DNA of 34,368 bases from Spirochaetaceae bacterium (lineage in GTDB: Bacteria; Spirochaetota; Spirochaetia; DSM-27196; SLAA01): contig PUOW01000440.1 in NCBI GenBank assembly GCA_003552185.1, forward strand, positions 1-34,368. Direction: 5' to 3'. Below are positions 6,307 through 15,991 of this stretch, piece by piece. Under the pieces are notes generated by a model. It saw only the letters and a list, made by a program, of their open reading frames with translations, was not told where the DNA came from and did not search any database. The first letter of the stretch is position 1. Every line of letters starts with the position of its first letter. Position numbers and translations under genes: made by a program.

Positions 6307-9105
6307 GTGTTTCTCAAACAAATAGACGTCTTCGGATTCAAGTCATTCGCCGACAAATGTAGCATTCATTTCAACGACGGGATCACTGCGCTCGTTGGGC
6401 CGAACGGATGCGGGAAAAGCAACGTCGTTGATGCAATCAAATGGGTACTCGGCGAGCAAGGTGCAAAGAGCCTGCGTGCCGACCGAATGGAAGACGTGAT
6501 CTTCAACGGTACCGACGCTCGCAAGCCGCTGAATGTTGCCGAGGTAACCTTAACCTTTTCGAACGACACGGGTGTCTTGCCGCTCGATATGCCCGAGGTC
6601 ACGGTAAAGCGGCGCCTGTTTCGCTCAGGCGAAAGCGAGTACTTCGTCAACAACACGCCGGTGAAGCTCAAGGAGCTTCGCGAGCTGTTCTACGATACCG
6701 GTCTCGGCAAGACGGCGTACTCCATCATGGAGCAGGGCAAGATCGACTCAATCCTCTCGACCAAGCCCGAGGAGCGCCGCTATATCTTTGAAGAGGCGGC
6801 CGCGATTACCAAGTATAAACAGCGCGGACGCGAAGCCGAGAAGAAGCTCGAGCGCACCGAAGAGAATATGCGCCAGGTTGAAAGCGTGCTCGGCGAGGTG
6901 AAGCGCACCTACGACTCGCTCAAGCGGCAGGCCGAGAAGACCGAGAGCTACCGTAAGCTCCGCGAAGAGATCTTCTCGGTTGAGCTGGACCTGCAACTCC
7001 TTCGGCTAAAGAACGCCACCGAGGAGCAAGAGAAAAAGCAGCAACAGCTCGGGCGACGCGTCGAGCAACGCGATGCGCTGAAGCACAAGATCGATGGGCT
7101 GAACTCCGAGCTCGAAGAGAACCTCGACCTCGTGAACTCCATGGAGAATAAGCTGTTTGAGGCGCAGAAGAACCTCTACGGTATTGAGCTCGAGCATAAC
7201 AACCTCGACAACCAATACCGCATGCTCACCGAGCGCGGCGAAGAGCTCGCCGAAAAGATCGAGAGCGAACAGAAAAAGCTCAAGAGCTTCGACGGCAAGA
7301 TCGAGGAGCTCAACCGGGAGCTTGAAACGCGCACCGGCGAGCTCGCCGAGGCGCGTGAACGCGTCGAGACGCTAGACAAAAACATCTCGGAGTTCGAAGG
7401 CCACATCGCGTCCGCCGCCGAGCGGATCAAGGCAAATGAAAAACGCATAGAGCACAACAACGAGACGGTGGAAAACGCCGAGTCGGAACGCGAGAACCTC
7501 CAGCAAGACATTCGCGCAATCACCGACGACATCGTCGAACAGCTCGACGAGAAGCTCAAGGCCTCGGGATACTCCGGCCGGAGGCGCGCGCAGCTGGAAG
7601 AGCAGATCGCGCAGGTGCTCGACTCGATCGAGATGCAGGCGCAGTCACGCGAGGAGCTCTACCGAGACGCCGGCAGCTTCGAGAAACTCTCGGCCGAGCA
7701 AGCGCGCCGTCTCTACGACGGGCTCGCCGCGGCGCACGAGCGTATCGGCGAGCGCGTTTCGGAGCTGCGCAGCGCGTTTGCCGAGTATCGCGACGCGACG
7801 CCGTCGTTCCTGGATGAGTTCCTTGCCCCGGAAGGGATTATCACCAAGAAGCGCGCAATCGACGCCGAGATGGAGCGCCTGCGCGAGCTCGTTAAGGCCG
7901 CGCGCGAAGATACGACCGCCGCCGCATCCGAGAACCGCGAGTTGCAGAAGAAGGTCGAACAGTACCGCAACACGCTTGAGGAGCTGCGGGTGAGCCGGGC
8001 TCAGATGAAGTCGCGCGAACAAACGATCGTCTCGGATATTGAGCGCACCAAACGCGCGATAGAGGATCAGAAGCGGCAGAAAGAACAGACGCATTCGGCG
8101 CTGCAGCAGGACCAGGCGCGGCTCGAACAAACGCAACACAAGATTCGCGAAACCAACGAGAAGCGCGCCGGGCTCAAAGAACAGGAAGAGAAGAAACGCG
8201 CCGAGCTCAAGGAGCTCGAGGCCGGCATCTCCTCGAAGAACAGCGACCTAGTCGCCAAGGAAAAGCAGGTCAAGCAGCTCATGCAGGAGCTTTCGGGTCT
8301 GCAGGACAAGGTCGAGAAGCTTCAAGTAAGCGCCGCCGAGACTACCAGCGAGATTCGCAATATCTACTCGAACTTCGAGGAACAGCACTCGCGCGATCTC
8401 AGGGAGTACGAACCGCGGATGCTCGAGATCGACGCACAACCGCGCGATCTCCGCACCCAGCTCGCCGGTCTGCGCGAGAAGCTTCGGTCTCTCGGGAGCG
8501 TCAACCTGATGGCGCCGGAGGAGTTTGCCGAGGTTGCCGAGCGCTACGATTTCCTGGTTGGACAGCTCGACGATCTGCGTCAGGCGAAGGATGATCTCGA
8601 GCAAGTGACATCCGAGATCAAGGCCGAGTCGGCCGAGCTGTTTCTCGAGACCTACAACAAGATCAAGAAGAACTTCCACACCATTATTCGGCGCCTGTTT
8701 GGAGGCGGGCGGGCGGAGCTTCGCCTAACCGACCCCGACAACGTGCTCGAGTCGGGCATACAGGTGTTTGTGCAGCCGCCGGGCAAGAAGCTCGAGAGTA
8801 TCGAGCTTCTGTCGGGAGGCGAACGCTCAATGGTGGCGGTCGCGCTGTTGTTCTCGACGTTTATGGTGCGCCCGTCGCCGTTTTGCCTCTTAGATGAGCT
8901 CGATGCGGCGCTCGACGAGAGCAACGTGGGCCGTTTCGTGAACATGCTCGATGAGTTCTCCGAGTCTTCGCAGTTTGTGGTGATCACGCACAATAAGAAG
9001 ACGATCGCTTCGGCCGGAACCATGATCGGGGTGACTATGGAGGAGTCGGGCGTCTCGAAGGTGGTTGCAATCCGAGTCTCGGAACCGGAGAAGGTGCATG
9101 CCTGA
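6307..9105 (+). CDS. smc: SMC family chromosome segregation ATPase, short form without a recognisable hinge
   Basis: GTG start giving (M)FLKQIDVFGFKSFADKCSIHFNDGITALVGPNGCGKSNVVDAIKWVLGEQGAKSLRA; C-terminal LLSGGERSMVAVALLFSTF and PFCLLDELDAALDESNVGRF; long coiled coils. Alternative start 6301. Confidence 0.9.
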   Translation: MFLKQIDVFGFKSFADKCSIHFNDGITALVGPNGCGKSNVVDAIKWVLGEQGAKSLRADRMEDVIFNGTDARKPLNVAEVTLTFSNDTGVLPLDMPEVTVKRRLFRSGESEYFVNNTPVKLKELRELFYDTGLGKTAYSIMEQGKIDSILSTKPEERRYIFEEAAAITKYKQRGREAEKKLERTEENMRQVESVLGEVKRTYDSLKRQAEKTESYRKLREEIFSVELDLQLLRLKNATEEQEKKQQQLGRRVEQRDALKHKIDGLNSELEENLDLVNSMENKLFEAQKNLYGIELEHNNLDNQYRMLTERGEELAEKIESEQKKLKSFDGKIEELNRELETRTGELAEARERVETLDKNISEFEGHIASAAERIKANEKRIEHNNETVENAESERENLQQDIRAITDDIVEQLDEKLKASGYSGRRRAQLEEQIAQVLDSIEMQAQSREELYRDAGSFEKLSAEQARRLYDGLAAAHERIGERVSELRSAFAEYRDATPSFLDEFLAPEGIITKKRAIDAEMERLRELVKAAREDTTAAASENRELQKKVEQYRNTLEELRVSRAQMKSREQTIVSDIERTKRAIEDQKRQKEQTHSALQQDQARLEQTQHKIRETNEKRAGLKEQEEKKRAELKELEAGISSKNSDLVAKEKQVKQLMQELSGLQDKVEKLQVSAAETTSEIRNIYSNFEEQHSRDLREYEPRMLEIDAQPRDLRTQLAGLREKLRSLGSVNLMAPEEFAEVAERYDFLVGQLDDLRQAKDDLEQVTSEIKAESAELFLETYNKIKKNFHTIIRRLFGGGRAELRLTDPDNVLESGIQVFVQPPGKKLESIELLSGGERSMVAVALLFSTFMVRPSPFCLLDELDAALDESNVGRFVNMLDEFSESSQFVVITHNKKTIASAGTMIGVTMEESGVSKVVAIRVSEPEKVHA

Positions 9106-9640
9106 GCGGCGTTCGCTGCGCGACGCCCCCGCGGCGGTGCGTGCCGCTGCGCGCTCGGTCGTCACACGGCTGCGCGAGGGTGCGCGCACCGCGTGGCGCA
9201 GAGGCACGGGCCAACGGGGTGCCCAACAAACTGGAAAGCCGCGCCGGCCGGGTCGCGGCGCTGGGGGCGGTTCGCCGGAACACGCGGGGTCGCGGTTTTC
9301 GCCGGCGGCGGTAGCGGCGGCGCTCGCCGCGGTTGCCGCGGTCACGGTGGGCGTCGTGGTTTTGATGCTGACGGTGTTACCGGGGCGCGTAGATACCGAG
9401 CGGCGCGACGCGCGCGATGAGCTTTCGCGCATTCCGAGTGAGCTCCGCGTGCCGGAATGGCAGTTGCCCGACTCAACAGAGGTCTTGCAACCACCGATAT
9501 TAATGATACGGGGCGAGTCCGGACCGTGGGATCGCTCCGAGATCGAGCCGTTCATGTACGACTCGGTTGATGCGGTTCGCGAACACCTTCGCCGCGAGAA
9601 CGAGGCGGCGCTTCGGAGGTTGTTCTCGCGCGTGCCGTAG
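9098..9640 (+). CDS. Hypothetical single-pass membrane protein, overlaps the smc stop
   Basis: ATG at 9098 overlaps the smc end; TM segment FSPAAVAAALAAVAAVTVGVVVLMLTVLPG; no family recognised. Confidence 0.6.
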   Translation: MPERRSLRDAPAAVRAAARSVVTRLREGARTAWRRGTGQRGAQQTGKPRRPGRGAGGGSPEHAGSRFSPAAVAAALAAVAAVTVGVVVLMLTVLPGRVDTERRDARDELSRIPSELRVPEWQLPDSTEVLQPPILMIRGESGPWDRSEIEPFMYDSVDAVREHLRRENEAALRRLFSRVP

Positions 9641-9656
9641 TCGGGAGGGGACAACA

Positions 9657-11108
9657 ATGCGGCGAGTTGCGCTTTTTCTCGCGATTCTATCGATCACGGT
9701 AGGGTGTGCATCCGCACCCGAGCCCGAAGATCCCGAACGCCCGTCGCCCGATCGGCCGGCCCCCGACGAGGTTGTAGACGAATCACAGCTCGATCTCGTT
9801 GACCTACCGGAGCCCGAACCCCACGACGAGCCCCGCGAGGAAGCCGAAGCCGAAGCCGAAGAGACCGCGCCGGAGTTTACCGGCCGCAGAGAGGCGCCGC
9901 CGGCCGCTGAGGAGCTCATCGAGCCGCGCGCAATCGGCGACCCCATTCTACCGTGGCTTGCGCTGCCCGATCCGCAGTCCCCTGAAACCCACCCCGAAGT
10001 ATCGAGTAGGCGATCGCCCGAGCGCGATGCCGACGACACTGGCGCCGCTTTGGACCCCGACGAGCTCGACGACGAGCCCCCGGAACTGCCTACACCCCAA
10101 GACCCGATAGCGTTGGTGGTGCTCGAAGCCCTGCCTGAGCCGGAAGCGCCCGAGCAAGCCGAGCAGCCTGAACCTGCGGCTGAGCCCGAGGCCGAGCCGG
10201 AACCCTTGCGCGCGGACGACGCGCTCGAGGAGCCTGAGCCGACACCGACGCCGCCGATAGAGGGAGACGCGGCTCCCGCGCCGGAACCCGAGGCTGAGCC
10301 GGCTCCCGAACCTGAGCCTACCGAGGATGCGGCTGCAGTACAGCCTCGCGACCGAGAGCGGCCCGCCGCGATTCCCGAGATGCCGGCTCGCCGCGACTCA
10401 GCCGAGCGCGCCCAAGCGCTTGAGTTACCGGAGCAACACGAGCGTGTGGGCGAAGAGTTCTCGGTTGAGTTGCCGGGAAGCGGCTGGGTGTATCTCGGAG
10501 TGGAGAACGGGCGCGACCGCGTTGAGTTCGTGCGGCGCAGCGGCGACGACGAGCAGACCGAGTTTGTGTTTCGCATCACCGAGGAGGGTGATTTCAGGTT
10601 GCGCTTTCAGCGTCAAGACATGACGCGCGGCGAGATACAGGATCACGAGCTCGCGGTCACTGCGTCCGAAGACACTACCTCGGCCGACACAGACGATCGC
10701 GCGCAGCCCGACGCGAGCGAAGAGCCCTCGGAGCCGCCGGCTCTTGCCGAGGTCCCGACCCCAGGCGAGACCGAAACCGAAACCGAAGACGACTCGGAGC
10801 GTGACCTCAGCGGCATTCCGTCGGAGGAGCTGCTCGAGCGGGCGCGCGAGGCTGCCGAGAACGACGAGATCGGCGACGCGATTGCGCTTTACGAACGGTA
10901 TCTCGAGCACGATAACCCGGGTGCCGAGCGGGCGCACGCGCATTTCATGCTTGGCCGGCTCTACGAGCGCGCGTCGGAGCATCGCAATCTCAGAAGATCG
11001 CGTGAACACTACAGGACGGTGGTGGATGAGTTTCCGGTGAGCAGCTACTACCGCCCGGCCGAACAGCGCGTGCGATACCTCGATCGTCACTTCTTTGAGA
11101 TTCGCTGA
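9657..11108 (+). CDS. Lipoprotein with Pro/Glu-rich linker and C-terminal TPR-like repeats
   Basis: ATG 9657 after GGGAGGGG; signal MRRVALFLAILSITVGCASAPE with lipobox-like ITVGC; long EPEPE tracts; C-terminus SEELLERAREAAENDEIGDAIALYERYLEHDNPGAERAHAHFMLGRLYERA is TPR-like. Confidence 0.75.
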   Translation: MRRVALFLAILSITVGCASAPEPEDPERPSPDRPAPDEVVDESQLDLVDLPEPEPHDEPREEAEAEAEETAPEFTGRREAPPAAEELIEPRAIGDPILPWLALPDPQSPETHPEVSSRRSPERDADDTGAALDPDELDDEPPELPTPQDPIALVVLEALPEPEAPEQAEQPEPAAEPEAEPEPLRADDALEEPEPTPTPPIEGDAAPAPEPEAEPAPEPEPTEDAAAVQPRDRERPAAIPEMPARRDSAERAQALELPEQHERVGEEFSVELPGSGWVYLGVENGRDRVEFVRRSGDDEQTEFVFRITEEGDFRLRFQRQDMTRGEIQDHELAVTASEDTTSADTDDRAQPDASEEPSEPPALAEVPTPGETETETEDDSERDLSGIPSEELLERAREAAENDEIGDAIALYERYLEHDNPGAERAHAHFMLGRLYERASEHRNLRRSREHYRTVVDEFPVSSYYRPAEQRVRYLDRHFFEIR

Positions 11109-11167
11109 GGCTCGCACGCACGAGAACCCGCAGCACATACAAGGGGCCCCCGCAACACGCGAGGGGC

Positions 11168-11191
11168 CGCACACGCGCGCACGCGCACACA
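11168..11191. repeat. 24-nt alternating pyrimidine/purine tract (CG/CA), Z-DNA-prone
   Basis: CGCACACGCGCGCACGCGCACACA read directly. Confidence 0.8.
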
Positions 11192-11260
11192 GCACGCAGA
11201 AGCACCCGCGTTTGCCTGCGCCGGCACCACGCGAGGGGCTACGCGGGGGAGTGCCGGGCG

Positions 11261-11290
11261 TTGACACGGGGAACGCCGACACGGTATAAA
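11261..11290 (+). promoter_or_regulatory. Predicted sigma70-type promoter for ffh operon
   Basis: TTGACA (11261-11266), 18-nt spacer, TATAAA (11285-11290). Confidence 0.7.
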
Positions 11291-11321
11291 CAAGAACACT
11301 GACCGGACCGGATCTCACAGT

Positions 11322-12659
11322 ATGCTCGAACGCATTTCCGATAAATTCAGCCAAATAACGCGCGAAATCAGCGGCAAATCCCGCATCAACGAGAAGAACG
11401 TGCGCGACGCGGTCGAGGAGATCAAGCTCGCGCTGCTCGAGGCCGACGTGCATGTGCGCGTGGTGCGCCGTTTCGTAAACCGCACGCTCGAGGAAGCTAC
11501 CGGCGAAGCGGTGCTCAAGGCGGTTCAGCCGGGGCAGCAGTTCATCAAGATTGTTCACGACCGGCTGGTGCAACTGCTCGGCGACGAACGGCAGGAGCTC
11601 GAACTCAAGGGGCCCGACGCGGTCTCGGTGCTGCTCTTGGTGGGGTTGCAGGGTTCGGGTAAAACCACGACCGCCGCGAAGCTCGGAGCGCGCTTGCAGC
11701 AGCAAAACGACCGTCGGCCTCTTTTGGTTGCGGCCGACCTTGTGCGCCCCGCCGCGGTAGACCAGCTCGTGACGCTCGGCGGGCAGCTCGGGGTGCCGGT
11801 GTATCACGAGCAAGGCGCCTCCGAGCCGCTCAAAGTGGTGAAGGCCGCGCTCAAAGAGGCGAAGAAGCAACAGTACAACACCGTGATCGTAGATACCGCC
11901 GGCCGACTGCAGGTAGACGAACCGCTGATGAACGAGATCGCGGCGCTGAGCAAGCTCTGCGATCCGCAGGAAACGCTGCTGGTGGCCGACTCGATGGGCG
12001 GTCAGTCCGCGGTTGAGGTCGCGAAAGCCTTCAACGAGCGCATCACCTTAAGCGGCGCCATCCTCAGCAAGTTCGACTCCGACGCGCGCGGCGGCGCGGC
12101 GTTCAGTCTTAAAACCGTCACCGGCGTGCCGATCAAGTTCATCGGCACCGGCGAAAAAGCCACCGATCTCGAGCCGTTCTACCCCGAGCGCATCGCGTCG
12201 CGTATTCTCGGCATGGGCGATGTCGTGAGCTTGGTCGAGAAGGCCCAGGACACCATCAACGAGCAAGAGGCGCTCGACCTGCAGGAGAAACTGAAGTCGG
12301 AGCAGTTCACGCTGCAAGACTACCTCGAGCAGTTCGCTCGCCTGCGAAAGATGGGGCCTGTCTCGTCGGTGCTCGAGATGATCCCCGGGATGCAAGGCCA
12401 GATAGACCCCGACGCAATAGACGAAGGTGCAATCAAGCGCGAGGAAGCGATCATTCAGTCGATGACGTTCGAGGAGCGCTACAATCACCGCATCATCGGC
12501 CCGTCGCGCCGTAAACGCATCGCGCGCGGAAGCGGAAGCTCGGTCTACGAGGTAAACAGGCTCTTGAAACGATTCGATAAAATGCGCAGTATGATGCGCA
12601 AAGCTACGAAGAACAAGAAATACCAGCAGGCAATGCTGTCGCAGATGCAAAAAGGCTGA
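11322..12659 (+). CDS. ffh: Signal recognition particle GTPase
   Basis: MLERISDKFSQITREISGKSRINEKNVRDAVEEIKLALLEADVH; GLQGSGKTTTAAKLG; VDTAGRLQVDEPLMNE; Met-rich C-terminal M domain. Confidence 0.95.
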   Translation: MLERISDKFSQITREISGKSRINEKNVRDAVEEIKLALLEADVHVRVVRRFVNRTLEEATGEAVLKAVQPGQQFIKIVHDRLVQLLGDERQELELKGPDAVSVLLLVGLQGSGKTTTAAKLGARLQQQNDRRPLLVAADLVRPAAVDQLVTLGGQLGVPVYHEQGASEPLKVVKAALKEAKKQQYNTVIVDTAGRLQVDEPLMNEIAALSKLCDPQETLLVADSMGGQSAVEVAKAFNERITLSGAILSKFDSDARGGAAFSLKTVTGVPIKFIGTGEKATDLEPFYPERIASRILGMGDVVSLVEKAQDTINEQEALDLQEKLKSEQFTLQDYLEQFARLRKMGPVSSVLEMIPGMQGQIDPDAIDEGAIKREEAIIQSMTFEERYNHRIIGPSRRKRIARGSGSSVYEVNRLLKRFDKMRSMMRKATKNKKYQQAMLSQMQKG

Positions 12660-12696
12660 AGCTCATACTGAATACGCCGGCAGGAGGAATGAACAA

Positions 12697-12948
12697 GTGA
12701 GCGCAAGGATTCGATTGAAGCGGTTCGGCGCGAAGGCGCGCCCGTACTACCGCATTGTAGTAATGGACTCGCGAACCCCGCGAGACGGCAAGGCCCTTGA
12801 AGAAGTCGGGCTCTATCATCCCATCGAAGTAGCAGACAAACAACTCGTCTTGAAAGAAGATCGTATCCGAGACTGGATCGAGAAAGGCGCGAGGCCGAGC
12901 GAGACTGTCCGCAAGTTGTTAAATCGTAACAACTTCTACCTGAGCTAG
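12697..12948 (+). CDS. rpsP: 30S ribosomal protein S16
   Basis: MSARIRLKRFGAKARPYYRIVVMDSRTPRDGKALEEVGLYHP (GTG start). Confidence 0.95.
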   Translation: MSARIRLKRFGAKARPYYRIVVMDSRTPRDGKALEEVGLYHPIEVADKQLVLKEDRIRDWIEKGARPSETVRKLLNRNNFYLS

Positions 12949-12973
12949 GCTCAGAGCCTGCAAGGAGGCGGAC

Positions 12974-13207
12974 ATGGAGAAGGAACTCGTTAGCTATATG
13001 GCCAAGGCGCTCGTGGACGATCCCGACGGCGTTGAGGTCAACATAATCGAGGGAGAGAAGTCTACCATCCTGGAGCTCAAGGTTTCGCCGGGCGATATCG
13101 GCAAAGTCATAGGCAAACACGGACGAATCGCGAAAGCGATCCGGACGATTCTGGGTGCGTCGGCGACGAAAACCGGCAAGCGGGTGGTGCTCGAGATACT
13201 GGATTGA
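12974..13207 (+). CDS. khpA: KH-domain RNA-binding protein
   Basis: KVSPGDIGKVIGKHGRIAKAIRTILGASATKTGKRVVLEILD; between rpsP and rimM. Confidence 0.92.
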   Translation: MEKELVSYMAKALVDDPDGVEVNIIEGEKSTILELKVSPGDIGKVIGKHGRIAKAIRTILGASATKTGKRVVLEILD

Positions 13208-13725
13208 GCGGCGATAGCGGTAAACGGCTGGCTACCGGCGTAATCGGTGGGCCGCACGGCATCCACGGTGAGCTCAAGGTCCGCAGTTTCTCGGGGGAAA
13301 CCGAGCATTTCTCGAAACTCACGCACGTAACGCTTCGCAAGGCCGATGCTCCTCGCGAGCTCGAGTTCGAGGTGGAGCGCGTGCGGGGGCACGGCGAGAA
13401 GATTCTGCTCAAGCTTGTGGGTATCGACACCCCGGAAGCGGCCCGCAGATTCAACGGTTTCGAGATCTGGGTGCAGCGAAACGAGGCGGCACCCTGCGCC
13501 GAGGACGAGTACTACATCGCCGATCTGGTCGGCTTGGTGCTCGTGTACCAAGGCCGTGAGGTCGCCACGGTGCGCTCGGTCTGGGAGAACGGGGCCACCG
13601 CGATGCTCGATGTGGAAACGCGTGAGCGCAAAAGCGCGGTAGTTCCGTTTCGGGAACCGTTTGTGGGAGAGGTGATGCTCGAAGCGGGGCGCATCGAGCT
13701 TCTCACCGACTGGATACTGGAATGA
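13204..13725 (+). CDS. rimM: Ribosome maturation factor RimM
   Basis: TTG start overlapping khpA stop; GVIGGPHGIHGELKVRSFSGETEHF...EYYIADLVGL...VPFREPFVGEV. Confidence 0.92.
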   Translation: MSGDSGKRLATGVIGGPHGIHGELKVRSFSGETEHFSKLTHVTLRKADAPRELEFEVERVRGHGEKILLKLVGIDTPEAARRFNGFEIWVQRNEAAPCAEDEYYIADLVGLVLVYQGREVATVRSVWENGATAMLDVETRERKSAVVPFREPFVGEVMLEAGRIELLTDWILE

Positions 13726-14465
13726 AGTTCACGGTCCTCACGTTGTTTCCGGAGCTGGTGCACGCGTATTTCGGAAGCTCGATCGCGGCGAAGGCGGTTG
13801 AGCGCGGGCTCATCGGATACGACGTGCGCGATATCCGCTCCTACGCGCTCGACCGCCACCGAACCTGCGACGACGCACCGTACGGCGGCGGCGCCGGGAT
13901 GGTGATGAAGCCGGATGTAGTCGGGCGCGCGGTAGAGGACGCTCTCGAGACCGCGCATCACGACAGACTCACGGTATACCCGTCTCCGTCGGGGTATCCG
14001 CTGACCCGTGAGCGCGCCGGGCGGCTTGCAGCGCATAGCGAGCTTGTGTTACTTTGTGGTCGCTACGAGGGCCTCGACCAGCGCGTGATCGAGGAATACG
14101 TAGACCTCGAGCTTTCGATCGGAGACTACGTGATATCCTCCGGTGAGCTCGCGGCGCTCGTGATCGTCGACAGCGTGTTTCGTCTGCTCGACGGCGTTAT
14201 TCGCAGCGAGTCGCTCGAGGAAGAAAGTTTCGAAGGCCAGTTGCTGGAGTATCCACAGTACACTCGGCCTGAAGAGTTCGCCGGACGGCGAGTTCCGGAG
14301 GTGCTGCTCTCGGGCCACCACGAACGGATTCGCGCATGGCGACGGATGCAGAGCATACAGAAGACCGCGAAGGTGCGCCCGGATCTCCTGGAGCGCGCCG
14401 AGCTGAGCAACGAAGAGCTACAGATGCTGCGTGAACTTCGCGAGAGCGGTACCCAAGGAGAATAG
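13722..14465 (+). CDS. trmD: tRNA (guanine-N1)-methyltransferase
   Basis: [29 protein letters not shown]...[15 protein letters not shown]...[36 protein letters not shown]. Confidence 0.96.
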   Translation: MKFTVLTLFPELVHAYFGSSIAAKAVERGLIGYDVRDIRSYALDRHRTCDDAPYGGGAGMVMKPDVVGRAVEDALETAHHDRLTVYPSPSGYPLTRERAGRLAAHSELVLLCGRYEGLDQRVIEEYVDLELSIGDYVISSGELAALVIVDSVFRLLDGVIRSESLEEESFEGQLLEYPQYTRPEEFAGRRVPEVLLSGHHERIRAWRRMQSIQKTAKVRPDLLERAELSNEELQMLRELRESGTQGE

Positions 14466-14467
14466 CA

Positions 14468-14827
14468 ATGGATCTGGTTAAAGCGTTTGAAATGGAGCAA
14501 GTCGCGGACGACCGCGAGAACTTCCGCATCGGTGATACCGTTAAGGTGCATTTTTCGATCGTAGAGGGCAAGACCGAGCGAATCCAGGTCTTTGAGGGCC
14601 TCGTGATCGCGAAGAACGGCAGCGGTGTGAAACGCACCTTCACGGTACGCAAGGTGTCGTACGGTGTGGGTGTGGAGCGCGTATTTCCGCTGCATAGCCC
14701 AAAGATCAGCAAGATAGACGTGGCACGTCGTGGCCGTGTTCGTCGCGCGAAGCTGTACTACATCCGCAACCGCGTCGGTAAGGCCGCCAAGGTTGCCGAG
14801 CTGGTACGCAAGCGCCGCGCGAACTAG
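14468..14827 (+). CDS. rplS: 50S ribosomal protein L19
   Basis: [62 protein letters not shown]. Confidence 0.96.
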   Translation: MDLVKAFEMEQVADDRENFRIGDTVKVHFSIVEGKTERIQVFEGLVIAKNGSGVKRTFTVRKVSYGVGVERVFPLHSPKISKIDVARRGRVRRAKLYYIRNRVGKAAKVAELVRKRRAN

Positions 14828-14854
14828 ACCGCGAAGCCCGGAAGGCGTCGCGAC

Positions 14855-15982
14855 GTGCGCCCCGAAGCGGCCGCCGGCAACGCCCGGCTGCAGCTCGGCG
14901 TTCGCAGCACCCCACCGCTGCAGAACGGACAGCTTGTGCAGGCGCGCGTCGTAAAGGCGCTTACCCAATCTAAATGGCTCCTCGCGATACACGGTAAAAC
15001 CTATCCCGCCACCAGCAACGTTCCGGTGCGCGTGGGAGATATCCTCGCCGCGCGCGTGGAGCTGCAGGCCGGCCGCATCTTCCTGCACCTCACCAACGCC
15101 GAAACCGCTCGGCAGAGTACGCCAATTCTCGAGCGCCTCGGGTTGCCACAGGACGATCGCGCCGCGCAACTGTTGCGGGCGTTCTTCCGCGAAGGCCTCG
15201 CGATTGACCCTGAGCGCTTCACTCGAATTCACCGACACGCCGCGCGCCTTGGTCTCGAGCAGCCGCAGGATCTGCGACTCCTGATCGTGCTCGACCGCAA
15301 AGGTCTCTCGGAGCTGCTTGATCTCTGGTCCGAGCTTCAGCATCTCGTGCTTCCCCGCCGCGATCAACAGCAAGACTCGGAGCAACGTAAACGCCGAAAC
15401 CCGCACCGAGGGCGCGCCGCGGAAGCCGGCGACGGAGCCGACGCGGCAGAAGCGGTCGAATCGGTGGAGCACCGCGCGGAGGTGGCGGAGCTGAGCTCCA
15501 CATTACGGTCGCAGTTCACCCGCGCTCACGGCGAGCCTCCCGGCCGCGCCGGCGCGGCGCTGCAGATCTTCAACCATGTGAAGCACTCGACCGCGCGCGG
15601 CGGCGAGGAAGGCCACTGGATAGCGGTGCCGCTGCGCATTGAGCGCGGCGAGCTGCGTTATACCGGGGTCGCGCGTGTGCTGCTGAAGCCGCGGGGGTCG
15701 TTTTCGCGCGCTACGGTCGAGCTCCAGGGCGAGCGGCGCCGTTGGGGCGTTGAGTGGTGGAACGGCCGGAGCGGCACACGCAAAATTGCGCTCTACGTGG
15801 ACGACCCACAGCTCGTTGCAGGCTTCGACGCGGAGACCGAGGCCGCCTGGCGTACGCTGTCCGAGCGTTTGGCCGACGAGGGAGTGTCGGAAATCGGAAT
15901 AACTGGCTTTCCAAAAGGTTTTGATGGGTTTTCATCGGACGGCGACGACTATATAATAGGATCGGTAGCAGAAAAACTGTAG
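14855..15982 (+). CDS. FliK-like (flagellar hook-length control-type) hypothetical protein
   Basis: 375 aa (GTG start); N-terminal beta-type region then C-terminal EGHWIAVPLRIERGELRYTGVARVLLKPRGSFSRATVELQGERRRWGVEWW; position directly upstream of the FlhB-CC-like gene. Family call is inference. Confidence 0.55.
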   Translation: MRPEAAAGNARLQLGVRSTPPLQNGQLVQARVVKALTQSKWLLAIHGKTYPATSNVPVRVGDILAARVELQAGRIFLHLTNAETARQSTPILERLGLPQDDRAAQLLRAFFREGLAIDPERFTRIHRHAARLGLEQPQDLRLLIVLDRKGLSELLDLWSELQHLVLPRRDQQQDSEQRKRRNPHRGRAAEAGDGADAAEAVESVEHRAEVAELSSTLRSQFTRAHGEPPGRAGAALQIFNHVKHSTARGGEEGHWIAVPLRIERGELRYTGVARVLLKPRGSFSRATVELQGERRRWGVEWWNGRSGTRKIALYVDDPQLVAGFDAETEAAWRTLSERLADEGVSEIGITGFPKGFDGFSSDGDDYIIGSVAEKL

Positions 15983-15991
15983 GATGGTTCC

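Noticed and set aside
9500-10579. 359-aa Ser/Gly-rich minus-strand ORF
   Set aside because: Low-complexity mirror of the Pro/Glu-rich lipoprotein repeats; no start signal or family motif.
10425-11870. 481-aa minus-strand ORF opposite ffh and the lipoprotein
   Set aside because: Runs antisense across ffh, whose family motifs are unmistakable; high-GC shadow ORF.
14126-15472. 448-aa minus-strand ORF
   Set aside because: Antisense to trmD, rplS and the FliK-like gene; no recognisable domain.
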